Shown here piece by piece: positions 1 to 8,601 of a stretch of DNA of 39,939 nt. The translations under genes and the position numbers were made by a program. The DNA comes from Bordetella parapertussis (lineage in GTDB: Bacteria > Pseudomonadota > Gammaproteobacteria > Burkholderiales > Burkholderiaceae_B). Below the pieces are notes generated by a model, which was given only the letters and a program-made list of their open reading frames with translations, was not told where the DNA came from and made no database searches. The stretch is from the NCBI GenBank assembly GCA_945911685.1, contig CAMEAW010000011.1, positions 1 to 39,939 on the forward strand, given 5' to 3'. The number at the start of each line of letters is the position of its first letter. The stretch's first letter is position 1.

Positions 1-504
1 GAGTTGCTTGAAAAGCCAACCTTATCGCCTGAATTTGATTTTGAGGGTGAGTTGGCCGTTGTGCTGAACAAGACCGCGCGTAATGTCGCGGCTGCCGACG
101 CCCTCAGTTATGTCGCGGGCTACACCTGCTTTATGGACGGTTCAGTGCGTGACTATCAGTTTCAGCGCACGCTTGATCAAGGCAAAAACTTTTTTCGTTC
201 AAGTTCGATTGGCCCCGCCTTGGTGACCCCCGATGAGGTTGGCCCTCTTGAGAACTTATCGCTCACGACTTTGGTGTCGGGCGAGTCGATGCAGCATGCC
301 TCATTTTCAACGATGATTTTTTCGGTGGCAAAGCTGATTGAATACATGTCTAGTGTGACAGAATTACGAGCAGGCGATGTCATCGCAACAGGCACGCCAG
401 AAGGCGTCGGTTTTAGTCGCAAGCCACCGCGCTTCTTAAATACGGGTGATACGGTCGAGATCATCATTGAGCGCGTAGGAACGTTGAAGAATACCGTTGG
501 TTAG
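1..504 (+). CDS. Fumarylacetoacetate hydrolase family protein, 3' part (5' end outside window)
   Basis: The reading frame is open from base 1 to the TAG at 502-504, so only about 167 C-terminal residues are visible and the true start lies upstream. The visible part has the FAH-family core: an E-G-E-L segment that carries metal-binding acids in this fold, a G-Y-T-x-F-x-D-G-S-V-R-D stretch, a K-N-F-F-R-S-S-S-I-G-P substrate-side loop, and the typical ending G-T-P-E-G-V-G-F. Members hydrolyse or isomerise beta-diketo or 2-keto-enol acids, often in aromatic catabolism, and are cytosolic. The substrate cannot be told from this fragment. It converges on the methyltransferase gene at 530 with only 25 bases between the two stops, and I see no clear hairpin there. 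Confidence 0.88.
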   Translation, partial: ELLEKPTLSPEFDFEGELAVVLNKTARNVAAADALSYVAGYTCFMDGSVRDYQFQRTLDQGKNFFRSSSIGPALVTPDEVGPLENLSLTTLVSGESMQHASFSTMIFSVAKLIEYMSSVTELRAGDVIATGTPEGVGFSRKPPRFLNTGDTVEIIIERVGTLKNTVG

Positions 505-529
505 TGCGCTTACGCAGAGCTAAAGAACG

Positions 530-1378
530 TTACCGGACCGGCGTCGCCAAGATATCCCAGTGCCCAATAGTGCAGTGCTGCGCTGTCAAACGCGCAGCTA
601 GCCATTGGTCAAGCTCTTGGGTTTTCAGCAAACCAGTTTCACGTACGGCGGCGGCACTGCCAGTTGCCAAGGCTCGAATAAACGCAGCTTCGGCTTGGTC
701 AATTTGCCAGGGGCTAGGCGCTAACGTTACCTGAAATCCGCGAGCAGCTAACTCGCGCTTCATGATGCCAGACGCGTCTGGACCTGCAGCGACGCCAAAC
801 CCTTTGTCGGTTTTTTGATGCGCATGAAACGCCTTCAACATGGCACCATCAGCGTGGTGCGCAGGCAGCCATTGCTCGCTGCCGTCATAGGTAAGTACTG
901 TATAAAGAGTGACGCGTAGTGCTTTGCAAAAACGGACCAACCATGGCTCGGCTACCAGATCAAAAAATGCAGCGGCGGTGATGACATCAGCAGGCCATGC
1001 GAGCACGCGTTCAATGTCGCGCGCTAGATCAACTTGGGCGAACTCGACCTCAATGGTCTTGGTGTTTTTTCGCAGAGTCAATATTGCGTTGTCGCTGACA
1101 ACCTGGTCTGCCCAGCCAATCAGCGCAGCACGTGCGGCGGCTAGTAACAAGGGATCGTAGTCAACCAAGGTCCAGTGTTGTTGCGCGGGCAGTCGGGTCG
1201 CCAACGCGCGTAGATTCGATCCCGAGCCGCACCCTAGATCGATCAAGCGAACGGCGCGCTGTTCGGCACGCGCTACGATCTCAAGCTGTTCGCAAATAGT
1301 ATTTTGTAAGGCTTGATCTCGCGCGCGGTGATCCGCAGGTTCGCGTAAGGCCAGCCACTCAGCTGAAAAACCAGTCAT
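530..1378 (-). CDS. Class I SAM-dependent methyltransferase, last gene of the opgH-like operon
   Basis: A 282-residue protein with a Rossmann-type SAM-binding core: motif I is L-I-D-L-G-C-G-S-G-S-N-L near residues 45-56, followed by the acidic motif L-V-D-Y-D-P at the end of strand 2. The N-terminus has a W-L-A-L-R-E-P-A-D stretch. I recall this segment in methyltransferases next to PTPS-like and RibD/RibA-like genes in other proteobacteria; this is memory, not a search. The start ATG lies 2 bases after the stop of the ABC exporter, so it is surely co-transcribed with that gene and the glucosyltransferase. The acceptor is unknown. The gene links the exporter operon to the pterin/flavin-like genes on the other side of the divergent promoter region. 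Confidence 0.8.
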   Translation of the reverse strand: MTGFSAEWLALREPADHRARDQALQNTICEQLEIVARAEQRAVRLIDLGCGSGSNLRALATRLPAQQHWTLVDYDPLLLAAARAALIGWADQVVSDNAILTLRKNTKTIEVEFAQVDLARDIERVLAWPADVITAAAFFDLVAEPWLVRFCKALRVTLYTVLTYDGSEQWLPAHHADGAMLKAFHAHQKTDKGFGVAAGPDASGIMKRELAARGFQVTLAPSPWQIDQAEAAFIRALATGSAAAVRETGLLKTQELDQWLAARLTAQHCTIGHWDILATPVR

Positions 1379-1380
1379 CG

Positions 1381-3198
1381 TTATCTCGGTAAAGTTTCGC
1401 TACTAATAAAGTTGCCTGCAGCATCTGAAAATTGCTCTTTCACCAGCTTTGTAAAACGACCACCTTGCGCGTAAAGTTCGTCAAAGGATCCGGCTTCGAC
1501 AATGCTGCCGTGATCCATCACTAAAATCTGATCTGCTTTACGAATAGTTGCTAAGCGGTGAGCAATGACGAGTGTGCTGCGATCTTTAGTCACCGCATCA
1601 AGCGCTTGCAATAGCTTCGTTTCGGTAGCGCTATCTAGGGCGCTGGTGGCTTCGTCCAAAATTAAAATGGGTGGATTTTTTAACAGCACGCGCGCGATCG
1701 ATAAGCGTTGGCGCTCGCCGCCTGACAGCGCGCGGCCGCGCTCGCCTATTTTGGTATCGAAGCCCTGAGGATGCTGCAAAATGAAGTCGAGTGCTTGTGC
1801 GCTGGCGCAAGCTTGGCGCAACTGCACCTCGGTCGCGTCGGGCAAGCCCACTTTGAGATTGTCTGCGATTGAGCGATTGAACAGCAGCGCTTCTTGAAAT
1901 ACTACGCCAATGTTGCTGCGTAGCGCTCCAAGCTTTAGATCACGAATGTCCTGACCATCGACGGTGATACGACCTGACTGTGGATCAAAGGCGCGATACA
2001 ACAGGCTAAGGGCGGTGGATTTTCCGGCACCCGAGGCGCCCACTAAAGCAATGGTTGACCCGGGCTTTAGCGTAAAGCTTAAACCCCTCACAGCCGGATG
2101 TTTTTTGTCGTATGCAAAGGTGACGTTTTCAAAGGCGATGGCACCGCGCACCCGACCGGGGTCGATCGCGTGGGGTGCATCATGTATCGATGATTCGGTA
2201 TCCAGAATATGAAAAAATTCTTGCAGACGAGGTGCTTCCATCGCCAAGCGATGTACAAAGCCGACAATCTGCTCAAGTCGCATGATCACCATCCCTGAAA
2301 AAGAGATGAAGGTCACGATGGCACCCACTGTCGTCAGGCCTTTTGTGAAGAGCCATGCACCCAAGGCGACGATACACAAAATACTCAAGGTGGTCGAAGA
2401 GCGCGTTAGCACGTTCACGAGCGCCCACCAAGACAGCACCGGCATTTGGGCACCTAAGACGCGCTGGCTAATGTCTTTGAGTGCGCTGACCTCGTGTTCG
2501 ATGCGGGCAAAGCTTTGTACTAGCGCAATGTTACCCAAGGTGTCTGACGCTTGTTCCGCTAAATCAGAATGATGTCCCTCGACTTGCTGCTGAAGCGCTT
2601 GCGTTTTACGCAAAATAAAATGTGTGAGTCCTACAAAGATGATGCACAGCACGATGAGCACTAGCGCGAGTCGCCAATTTATATAAAGTGCGACCGGCAC
2701 CAAAACAATGAGTGAGACTGCTGCCGCAAGGTGGTCTCTAAAAAAGCTCAACCATAGCCACCACAAAGCATCCGTGCCTTGCAGCATCGTTTTCATCAGC
2801 CGGCCCGAGTGCGTATCGGCTTGCTGAGCGAGTGGTAGTTGCAGAACATGTTCAAAATAGTCGCGTAACACGAGATGTCTGCGTCGATGCGACAGCCGAT
2901 CGGCGAACAGCGCAATCACTGCACCACAAGAAATGGTGAACAAACCAAAGCCAACCCAGGTGAATAGCAACGGACCCAACGCGGGCCAGATACCAGCCGG
3001 GTCGTCAAGCGAGGCACGCGATAGCGTATCGATGACCAGACCAAATAAAATAGGCTCGGCGAACATGGCCATCGCAAGGACAACGTTTGCGACAGCGAGC
3101 GACCAGCCGAGTTGGCGGTCTGACCCCAGCATTGTTAATACGCGGGTGTACAGCGCGATGAATTTGACGGGGGTCTGCGGCTGACTAGGATTAGTCAT
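1381..3198 (-). CDS. NdvA/ChvA-like ABC exporter (fused permease-ATPase)
   Basis: With the start at 3198 the product has 605 residues. An N-terminal ABC-exporter membrane domain (about residues 20-330) precedes a C-terminal ATPase with Walker [10 protein letters not shown] (about 387-395), signature L-S-G-G-E (about 491-495), Walker B I-L-I-L-D-E and an H-loop A-H-R-L. The sequence most resembles the glucan exporters NdvA/ChvA, which move cyclic beta-1,2-glucan across the inner membrane as homodimers. The frame is open up to 3324, but that extension lies inside the upstream gene and has no membrane character; ATG 3198 starts the conserved N-terminus and overlaps the preceding stop by 8 bases. 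The true cargo is not shown. The neighbouring glucosyltransferase is of OpgH type, not NdvB type, so a linear glucan or another glycoconjugate is possible. Confidence 0.85.
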   Translation of the reverse strand: MTNPSQPQTPVKFIALYTRVLTMLGSDRQLGWSLAVANVVLAMAMFAEPILFGLVIDTLSRASLDDPAGIWPALGPLLFTWVGFGLFTISCGAVIALFADRLSHRRRHLVLRDYFEHVLQLPLAQQADTHSGRLMKTMLQGTDALWWLWLSFFRDHLAAAVSLIVLVPVALYINWRLALVLIVLCIIFVGLTHFILRKTQALQQQVEGHHSDLAEQASDTLGNIALVQSFARIEHEVSALKDISQRVLGAQMPVLSWWALVNVLTRSSTTLSILCIVALGAWLFTKGLTTVGAIVTFISFSGMVIMRLEQIVGFVHRLAMEAPRLQEFFHILDTESSIHDAPHAIDPGRVRGAIAFENVTFAYDKKHPAVRGLSFTLKPGSTIALVGASGAGKSTALSLLYRAFDPQSGRITVDGQDIRDLKLGALRSNIGVVFQEALLFNRSIADNLKVGLPDATEVQLRQACASAQALDFILQHPQGFDTKIGERGRALSGGERQRLSIARVLLKNPPILILDEATSALDSATETKLLQALDAVTKDRSTLVIAHRLATIRKADQILVMDHGSIVEAGSFDELYAQGGRFTKLVKEQFSDAAGNFISSETLPR

Positions 3199-4948
3199 GT
3201 TTGGTGGCCGTCGTGGGGCTGACTTTGTAGCGTAAAACCTCAAGGTCAAGAGGCCGTAAGGCTGCTGGGGGTGCGATTTCTTCGGGCAAACTGACCAGTT
3301 GCCAACGGATGAGTAAACGACCAAAACTTGGCCATGACGTCAGCACGGCGATTGGGATAGATAAGAGCAGGCCGCTGCCCAAAATGAGTGCGTAGGGCAA
3401 ACTCGTTGGATGGGTGAGCCAAACTGCGCTGCTTAGGCAAACACCTAACAGGGTGTGTGGCCAAAATTGACGCAAGGCAATGCCCAGAGGTACTGAGTGA
3501 TCATCGCGCGCTTGCCCAGTCCAACCTGATTTTTTTCCAAACACCAAACCAGTAATAAAGATGGTGTGATTGAGCCAAGTGATAGGCGTCATCAACAGTG
3601 AAAAAATCATCTCGAAGGTGAAGCTCGTGGCAAAGCGTAGCCCACCACCAAAGCGCTTACGCTCGCTCGGGCGCAGCATGACTTCAAGAGCCCCTGCGAT
3701 TTTAGGCAGGTACCACATCAGCAAAGTGATGCTCAGCAGAGTCAGTCCGAGACCCGCGTGCATAAACGCATCCGGGGTGGGTGCCAAGCATAAAAGTAAG
3801 ATCGACAGTAGTAAGAGGGCGATCCAGGCGGGCGAGCTTAAGAACATTAAGATTGCAATACACAACTGATAACGGCTTAAGAACTTAAGGCCTGGCAGTG
3901 TTAACAGATGCACGTATTGCAGATTACCCTCGCACCAGCGTAAGTCGCGGCGAATGTATTCGATTAGGGTCGGTGGATTTTCTTCCCAACTTTCATCCTC
4001 TTGAGGGATGACGCGTACCTCGAAGCCCGCCCGGCGCATGAGTACGGCTTCGACTTGATCATGGCTCAGTATGTGTCTGGGTGCGCCTTTGTGATCGGGT
4101 AGCTCGGGCAGGTCACAGTGTTCGATAAACGGCTTGATGCGAATCGCCGCGTTGTGTCCCCAGTAAGGGCCACAGTCTGCTTGCCACCAGGCCGATCCCA
4201 TGGTGTAGGGCCGCATCCCCAAGCGCATACCAAACTGAAACAGCCGAGTAAAACCGCTGGTAGAGGGCAGACCGACCACCAGTCCTTGCAAAATGCCGAG
4301 CGTTGGGTTGGCTTGCATGATGCGCACTAAGTGCAAAATGGCACGACCTGTCATGAAGCTATCCGCATCCAGGGTCACGACGAACTCATGTAGGTGCCCC
4401 CAGCGCGCGCAGAAATCTGCGATGTTGCCGGCTTTATATCCTTGGTTATCGGTGCGCCGTCGGTAGGTCAGCGCAATACGATTAGCCCAGCGTGTGGCCA
4501 TCGCAGCAAAGCACTGTTGCTCTTGTTGTGCAATGCGTTCGTCGTTGGTATCACTGAGCACGTAGATGTGTAATTGTTGACCAAAGCCCGTGGTGGCTAA
4601 GCTTTGCATCATCGCTTCAAGGTTACGTTCGAGGCGTGTGGGGGTCTCGTTGCGAATGCAAAGCACAACGGCGGTAGACGCGGTGATGGGGTCAGTCATG
4701 CTTGCGCGCCTGCTAAGCGGCAGAACAATGGCGAGAGGATCGCGCGCCAGCAGGCTGATTAAAAATCCGATGCTTGAGTTCCAGAAGCCAACGACAGTCC
4801 AGGGCAGCGTGATGGCGAATAACACTAGCAAGGTACAGGTACCCCACACATTGACTGCGGGGCTCAATGCGGCGTACATGAGGCCGAGCATCGCTGCAAA
4901 ACTCAAGGTAGCGAGCGATCCAAATAAAATTCTTCTGACTGTTAGCAT
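3191..4948 (-). CDS. opgH: OpgH/MdoH-like membrane glucosyltransferase (GT2)
   Basis: 585 residues. Two N-terminal membrane helices (about 8-28 and 38-66) precede a processive GT2 domain and a C-terminal group of helices. Catalytic signatures are visible: S-D-T-N-D near 132, the D-A-D triplet at 194-196, the general-base region S-H-D at 295-297 and [10 protein letters not shown] near 333-342, equivalent to the QxxRW motif and in the form typical of MdoH. OpgH polymerises glucose from UDP-glucose into osmoregulated periplasmic glucan while feeding it through the inner membrane. E. coli OpgH is about 850 residues; this shorter form lacks the long N-terminal extension. OpgG, its usual partner, is absent from the window and an ABC exporter follows instead, overlapping by 8 bases. 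Confidence 0.87.
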   Translation of the reverse strand: MLTVRRILFGSLATLSFAAMLGLMYAALSPAVNVWGTCTLLVLFAITLPWTVVGFWNSSIGFLISLLARDPLAIVLPLSRRASMTDPITASTAVVLCIRNETPTRLERNLEAMMQSLATTGFGQQLHIYVLSDTNDERIAQQEQQCFAAMATRWANRIALTYRRRTDNQGYKAGNIADFCARWGHLHEFVVTLDADSFMTGRAILHLVRIMQANPTLGILQGLVVGLPSTSGFTRLFQFGMRLGMRPYTMGSAWWQADCGPYWGHNAAIRIKPFIEHCDLPELPDHKGAPRHILSHDQVEAVLMRRAGFEVRVIPQEDESWEENPPTLIEYIRRDLRWCEGNLQYVHLLTLPGLKFLSRYQLCIAILMFLSSPAWIALLLLSILLLCLAPTPDAFMHAGLGLTLLSITLLMWYLPKIAGALEVMLRPSERKRFGGGLRFATSFTFEMIFSLLMTPITWLNHTIFITGLVFGKKSGWTGQARDDHSVPLGIALRQFWPHTLLGVCLSSAVWLTHPTSLPYALILGSGLLLSIPIAVLTSWPSFGRLLIRWQLVSLPEEIAPPAALRPLDLEVLRYKVSPTTATKHD

Positions 4949-5001
4949 GAGGTTGGGTAAGCGGTTTTTAATGATTTCAGAATCAAGGCCTTTGACTCAC
5001 T

Positions 5002-5031
5002 TATACTGTGCACAAACGCTCGCGCAGTATA
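5002..5031. promoter_or_regulatory. Inverted repeat in the divergent opgH / dehydrogenase promoter region
   Basis: TATACTG at 5002-5008 is mirrored exactly by CAGTATA at 5025-5031, separated by 16 bases. As a result each strand carries a TATACT hexamer that could serve as a -10 box pointing outward. A TTGACT lies at 4992-4997 on the plus strand but is too close to the first hexamer to be its -35. The site lies between the two divergent operons, so it could be an operator that controls both or a pair of back-to-back promoters. It is read from sequence symmetry only. Confidence 0.35.
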
Positions 5032-5112
5032 GGGCAGAGCGCGCGCGGTGCTCACAATACGTCCGAAATTCCTCTGCGTTTGAGGAAACGGCATGACAGA
5101 AAAGGATTTTAC

Positions 5113-6114
5113 GTGGCAAGCTCGGCATTTGATTCACCAGCATCCTTCGAGGCGCAAGCCCTTTGGTACGTGTCTGCTGGGGTTGCAGCCTTGCAGGCCG
5201 AGGCCTTGCCCCCACCAGAGGCTAAGCAAATCAGAGTGCGTACGCTTTTTAGTGCATTGAGCCGAGGTACTGAGTCGTTAGTGTTTGCAGGCAAAGTCCC
5301 CGAAGCCGAGTACAAGCGCATGCGCGCCCCCTTTATGGGCGGAAACTTTCCGTTCCCGGTCAAATATGGTTATGCCTCGGTCGGTGTTGTGCAAAGTGGC
5401 CCCCCTGAGCTGCTCAACCGCCAAGTTTTTAGCTTGAGTCCGCACCAAGATTATTTTAATTTGCCCGCCGATGCTGTGACGGTTATCCCCGAGGAGGTAC
5501 CACCTCAACGTGCGGTGTTAGCGGCCAATATGGAAACCGCTCTGAACGCGGTGTGGGATGCGGCACCGGGCCCGGGCGATCGAATCGCTGTGGTGGGTGG
5601 TGGTGTCTTGGGTTGTTTGGTCGCGTTTTTGTCCGGTCATCTGCCCGGTGCAGAGGTCACACTCGTGGATATCAATCCTCAACGCGCTGCGCTTGCCAAG
5701 CAACTGGGCATCAAATTTGCAACTGAAACTGAAGCGCCTCTAGATTGCGATCTTGTGTTTCACACCAGCGCTTCGGCCGCAGGCCTGACGACAGCGCTTA
5801 GGCTTGCCGGCGAAGAAGCCACAGTGCTTGAGTTGAGCTGGTACGGCACACAGATAGTTGGCGCGCCTCTAGGCGGTGCTTTTCATAGCAAGCAATTGCG
5901 TCTGCAATCAAGCCAAGTTGGGCATATTTCAGCGACGCGCCGACCACGCTTCACCTATCGCCGCAGGCTAGGCGTTGCGCTTGAGCTGTTAAAAGACAAC
6001 AGGCTTGACGCACTGCTTGCACCAGCGATTGCCTTTGCCGATTTGCCCAAACAATTACCCCAAATTTTAGGTCAACCAAGCGGCATTCTTTGTCAGTTGA
6101 TTCAGTACTCATAA
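5113..6114 (+). CDS. MDR-superfamily (zinc-type alcohol dehydrogenase-like) oxidoreductase lacking zinc ligands
   Basis: The frame opens at GTG 5008, but GTG 5113 has a good ribosome site (AAAAGGA, 5100-5106) and gives the usual family length of 333 residues. The N-terminal GroES-like half contains S-A-L-S-R-G-T-E-S-L-V, a form I associate with BchC-type (bacteriochlorophyllide) dehydrogenases, where zinc enzymes carry a ligand cysteine. The nucleotide-binding half has V-V-G-G-G-V-L-G followed by an acidic residue at the end of strand 2 (T-L-V-D-I-N), which suggests NAD(H) rather than NADP(H). No Cys-rich structural-zinc lobe is present. It heads the plus-strand genes with the PTPS-like protein and the glycosyltransferase, so it probably oxidises or reduces an alcohol or carbonyl on the product of this locus. 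The 3' end carries a duplicated segment. Confidence 0.82.
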   Translation: MASSAFDSPASFEAQALWYVSAGVAALQAEALPPPEAKQIRVRTLFSALSRGTESLVFAGKVPEAEYKRMRAPFMGGNFPFPVKYGYASVGVVQSGPPELLNRQVFSLSPHQDYFNLPADAVTVIPEEVPPQRAVLAANMETALNAVWDAAPGPGDRIAVVGGGVLGCLVAFLSGHLPGAEVTLVDINPQRAALAKQLGIKFATETEAPLDCDLVFHTSASAAGLTTALRLAGEEATVLELSWYGTQIVGAPLGGAFHSKQLRLQSSQVGHISATRRPRFTYRRRLGVALELLKDNRLDALLAPAIAFADLPKQLPQILGQPSGILCQLIQYS

Positions 6115-6139
6115 TTTAGGTCAACCAAGCAGCATTCTT
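6066..6139 (+). repeat. 25-bp direct repeat spanning the dehydrogenase stop codon
   Basis: Bases 6066-6090 (inside the coding end) and 6115-6139 (just after the TAA) are the same 25-mer with a single mismatch (G/A at position 17), 49 bases apart. The shared core is TAGGTCAACCAAGC. The 24 bases after each copy do not match, so this is a partial duplication of the gene's 3' end rather than a longer tandem array. The second copy lies just before the ribosome site of the next gene (AAGGAG, 6163-6168). Confidence 0.85.
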
Positions 6140-6174
6140 AGCTAGCTCATTTTTTTATTTTCAAGGAGTTCATT

Positions 6175-6573
6175 GTGTTTACAGTCGAAGTTCGCGATCA
6201 CATCATGATTGCCCATTCTTTTCGCGGTCAAGTGTTTGGCCCAGCTCAAGCCTTGCATGGCGCCACCTTTGTGGTTGATGCTGCGTTTATTGCTAAGACC
6301 TTAGACGAGAACGGTATTGTGGTGGATATCGGGCGTGCGCTTGATGTGCTCAAAGACACGCTTAAGCCTCTGAATTATTCAAATTTGGATGATCACCCAG
6401 AGTTCAAGGGGATGAATACCACCACTGAGTTTTTAACTAAATATATTTTCGATCAACTCGCGAACGCGGCGCGTGCGGGCACACTTGGTCGCGATGGCAA
6501 AGAGTTACACGCGATCCGCATCACGATCTCTGAATCGCATGTTGCGCGCGCTTGGTACGAAGCTGCGATCTAA
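6175..6573 (+). CDS. PTPS/QueD-fold (COG0720) protein with altered active site
   Basis: 132 residues, starting at GTG 6175 with a strong AAGGAG at 6163-6168. The fold is that of 6-pyruvoyl-/6-carboxytetrahydropterin synthases: His14 and His28 match the first two zinc ligands, V-V-D51 matches the conserved strand, N81-T-T-T-E85 the pterin-side helix start and Glu120 the residue that anchors the pterin ring. The QueD C-x3-H-G-H motif, however, reads A24-Q-A-L-H28-G-A30, so the catalytic Cys and the third zinc His are gone, and the L-D-H catalytic pair aligns with L66-N67-Y68. Standard QueD or PTPS activity is therefore unlikely. Automatic pipelines would call it 6-carboxytetrahydropterin synthase. 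It is placed between the dehydrogenase and the glycosyltransferase, 23 bases before the latter. Confidence 0.85.
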   Translation: MFTVEVRDHIMIAHSFRGQVFGPAQALHGATFVVDAAFIAKTLDENGIVVDIGRALDVLKDTLKPLNYSNLDDHPEFKGMNTTTEFLTKYIFDQLANAARAGTLGRDGKELHAIRITISESHVARAWYEAAI

Positions 6574-6596
6574 GCGTTGATTGTTTGAGCGACAAC

Positions 6597-7685
6597 ATGC
6601 AACGTTTGGTATTTGCGATTCCTGGTGACTTATCGATCGTGACGGGTGGCTATATCTACGACCGTCATATCGTTGAGGGCCTGCAAGCCAAAGGCTGGCA
6701 GGTGCAGGTGCTTGGGCTTGGCGAGGGGTTTCCTTACCCTGATACTCAAACGCGACAAAAGGCTTACGAAAGTTTGTTGTCCCTTGGGGCTGGGGTGCCG
6801 TTGGTAATTGATGGTCTGGCTTTTGGTGTCTTGCCCGAGGTGGCGGCGCAGTTGCACCAACGCCACCCTTTAATCGCCTTAGTGCATCACCCGCTCGCCT
6901 TTGAGACTGGGTTGAGCGCAGAGCAGTCAACACACTTCAAAGATACCGAGCGCCGTGCGCTTGCGTACGCTACCCGCGTTGTGGTGACCAGCCCCGCGAC
7001 TTTAAAGGATGTCGTCGATTGTTTTTCGGTGTCACCTGAAGCAATTGCAAGTATTCTGCCTGGCACTGATCGTGTCACGCGAATACCTAAGCCGACGGCG
7101 CAAGGCCCGTTGCAATTGTTATCGGTGGGGTCTGTCGTTAAACGTAAAGGCTTTGATGTGTTGCTGGCCGCTCTGGCTGAACTCACAGACTTGTCTTGGC
7201 AGTTGACGATCGCAGGAGACTTGACTCGCGACGACCAAGCGGTTGCGCAGCTGCATCTTGACCTTGCTCGGTTTGACTTATTAAAACGCGTGCGCGTGCT
7301 AGGTGCCGTTGACTCTGCACAATTGCAACAACTTTATGCGCAAGCCGATGTCTTTGTGTTGGCCTCTCGCTTTGAAGGCTACGGCATGGCGTACGCCGAG
7401 GCGCTGGCTCATGGTTTGCCTATCATCGGCACCACTGCAGGTGCAATCCCTGACACGGTGCCTGCGACTGCAGGCTTATTGGTCGAACCAGGTGATGTCG
7501 ACAGCTTGCTCCAAACGTTGCGCCAAATAATGCAGGATCAAACCCTACGCCAAACTCTTGCGAGTGGGGCATTGTTGGCAGCAGCGCAGCAACCTTCGTG
7601 GGCTGATTCTGCGGCCTTATTTGAACAGGCGATTGAGTGTGCTTGCTCGGTATACGCCAGAGTTGACGGCCCCTCTTTGCCCTAG
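6597..7685 (+). CDS. GT4-family glycosyltransferase
   Basis: 362 residues from ATG 6597; the longer frame from 6552 overlaps the PTPS-like gene and adds no conserved sequence. It has two Rossmann-like domains of the GT-B fold: an N-terminal acceptor half with a G-D-L-S-I-V-T-G-G-Y-I-Y-D start, and a C-terminal nucleotide-sugar half with V-G-S-V-V-K-R-K-G-F-D and the E-x7-E donor signature in E-G-Y-G-M-A-Y-A-E. Such retaining enzymes move a sugar from a nucleotide-sugar to a small molecule, lipid or glycan. No membrane segments are seen, so it is cytosolic. The gene follows the PTPS-like protein by 23 bases. Its acceptor is plausibly the pterin- or pyrimidine-type product of this locus; that is inference. 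Confidence 0.85.
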   Translation: MQRLVFAIPGDLSIVTGGYIYDRHIVEGLQAKGWQVQVLGLGEGFPYPDTQTRQKAYESLLSLGAGVPLVIDGLAFGVLPEVAAQLHQRHPLIALVHHPLAFETGLSAEQSTHFKDTERRALAYATRVVVTSPATLKDVVDCFSVSPEAIASILPGTDRVTRIPKPTAQGPLQLLSVGSVVKRKGFDVLLAALAELTDLSWQLTIAGDLTRDDQAVAQLHLDLARFDLLKRVRVLGAVDSAQLQQLYAQADVFVLASRFEGYGMAYAEALAHGLPIIGTTAGAIPDTVPATAGLLVEPGDVDSLLQTLRQIMQDQTLRQTLASGALLAAAQQPSWADSAALFEQAIECACSVYARVDGPSLP

Positions 7686-7772
7686 GAGGGCTGCCTCAGG
7701 CCGAGGGCGTGTGGGCGCTGTCGTTGACAACCACATTCACCACACCCCATGTCAGGATGCGCTCTTCGGTTT

Positions 7773-8543
7773 TCAAACGAGAGCGATGCGCTGGGCTGAC
7801 AGATCGCAGTCAAAGAGCATCTCATCTTCAAGTGGATGCGGGTGCATTTTTATTCTGACAGCCTGGTCCATGTGTTCGATGGCGGGCAAAGAAAACCCCG
7901 GCCGGCCAGAACCCATAATGATTGGGGCCACGATGACATGTAGACGATCGAGGCAACCCGCTTGCATGAAGCGTGACACCGTATCGGCCCCGCCCTCAAT
8001 CAAGATGCGTTTGAGGCCTAGGGTAAATAAAGCAATGAGAATATCGGCGGGCGCAAGCTGCCCGTTACGACTTGGCAGCGAAATGACCTCTACCCCGTGC
8101 GGCGTCCTAGGTTTGACCTGGTCCGCCACGATGACGATACGGCGAGCACCGTCGTCTAACCACACGAGTGCATCGGGCTCGAGACGCGCCTTCGGGTCAA
8201 TCACAACGCGCGCGGGGTGTGGGCCCGTGACAAGCCGAACGTTTAACCTTGGGTTGTCAGCGACAGCAGTGCCCACGCCCACTACAACCGCATCGACGAC
8301 TGCGCGCAACCGGTGCAAGTGGGTGAGCCCAGCCGGTCCGTTAATGTATTTTGAGTGCCCCGTGACAGTCGCGATACGGCCGTCTAAGGTCTGGCCTAAT
8401 TGACCGAGCACCATCATTGCGTCGCGTGCGCCGGTTCTAAGGGGGCCAAATATGGGTGCCCACTCGGGCGGCGGCGCAACGGACATTTTTGAAAAAGCCT
8501 CAAGCAGGCTTGACCATGAATCTTGTTGCTCGGTTGCGCGCAT
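7773..8543 (-). CDS. Stand-alone RibD C-terminal-type (DHFR-like) pyrimidine reductase
   Basis: 256 residues. After about 40 unassigned residues comes the RibD-C/DHFR-like reductase fold: G-Q-L-G-Q-T-L-D-G-R-I-A, then I-N-G-P-A-G-L near 68, L-R-A-V-V-D-A-V-V-V-G-V-G-T with D-N-P-R-L-N-V-R, and the late I-L-I-E-G-G-A-D-T with A-P-I-I-M-G-S-G. In riboflavin synthesis this domain uses NADPH to reduce the ribosylamino side chain of a pyrimidine phosphate. The deaminase half of bifunctional RibD (H-A-E, P-C-x2-C) is absent. It lies on the strand opposite to its neighbours, convergent with the glycosyltransferase and divergent from the GTP cyclohydrolase. Archaeal and fungal reductases of this type act before deamination, so a diamino-pyrimidine substrate is plausible here. 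Confidence 0.85.
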   Translation of the reverse strand: MRATEQQDSWSSLLEAFSKMSVAPPPEWAPIFGPLRTGARDAMMVLGQLGQTLDGRIATVTGHSKYINGPAGLTHLHRLRAVVDAVVVGVGTAVADNPRLNVRLVTGPHPARVVIDPKARLEPDALVWLDDGARRIVIVADQVKPRTPHGVEVISLPSRNGQLAPADILIALFTLGLKRILIEGGADTVSRFMQAGCLDRLHVIVAPIIMGSGRPGFSLPAIEHMDQAVRIKMHPHPLEDEMLFDCDLSAQRIALV

Positions 8544-8601
8544 GAGAGGGATGACAGCCTTAGGTAAGAAAAGATTTACTTAGCAAATGGAGAGGGGTTC
8601 C

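Noticed and set aside
7558..8403. Long plus-strand open frame opposite the RibD-like gene
   Set aside because: It overlaps the clear RibD-type reductase on the other strand, and its composition (Arg/Ser/Thr-rich, no domain) is that of a shadow frame.
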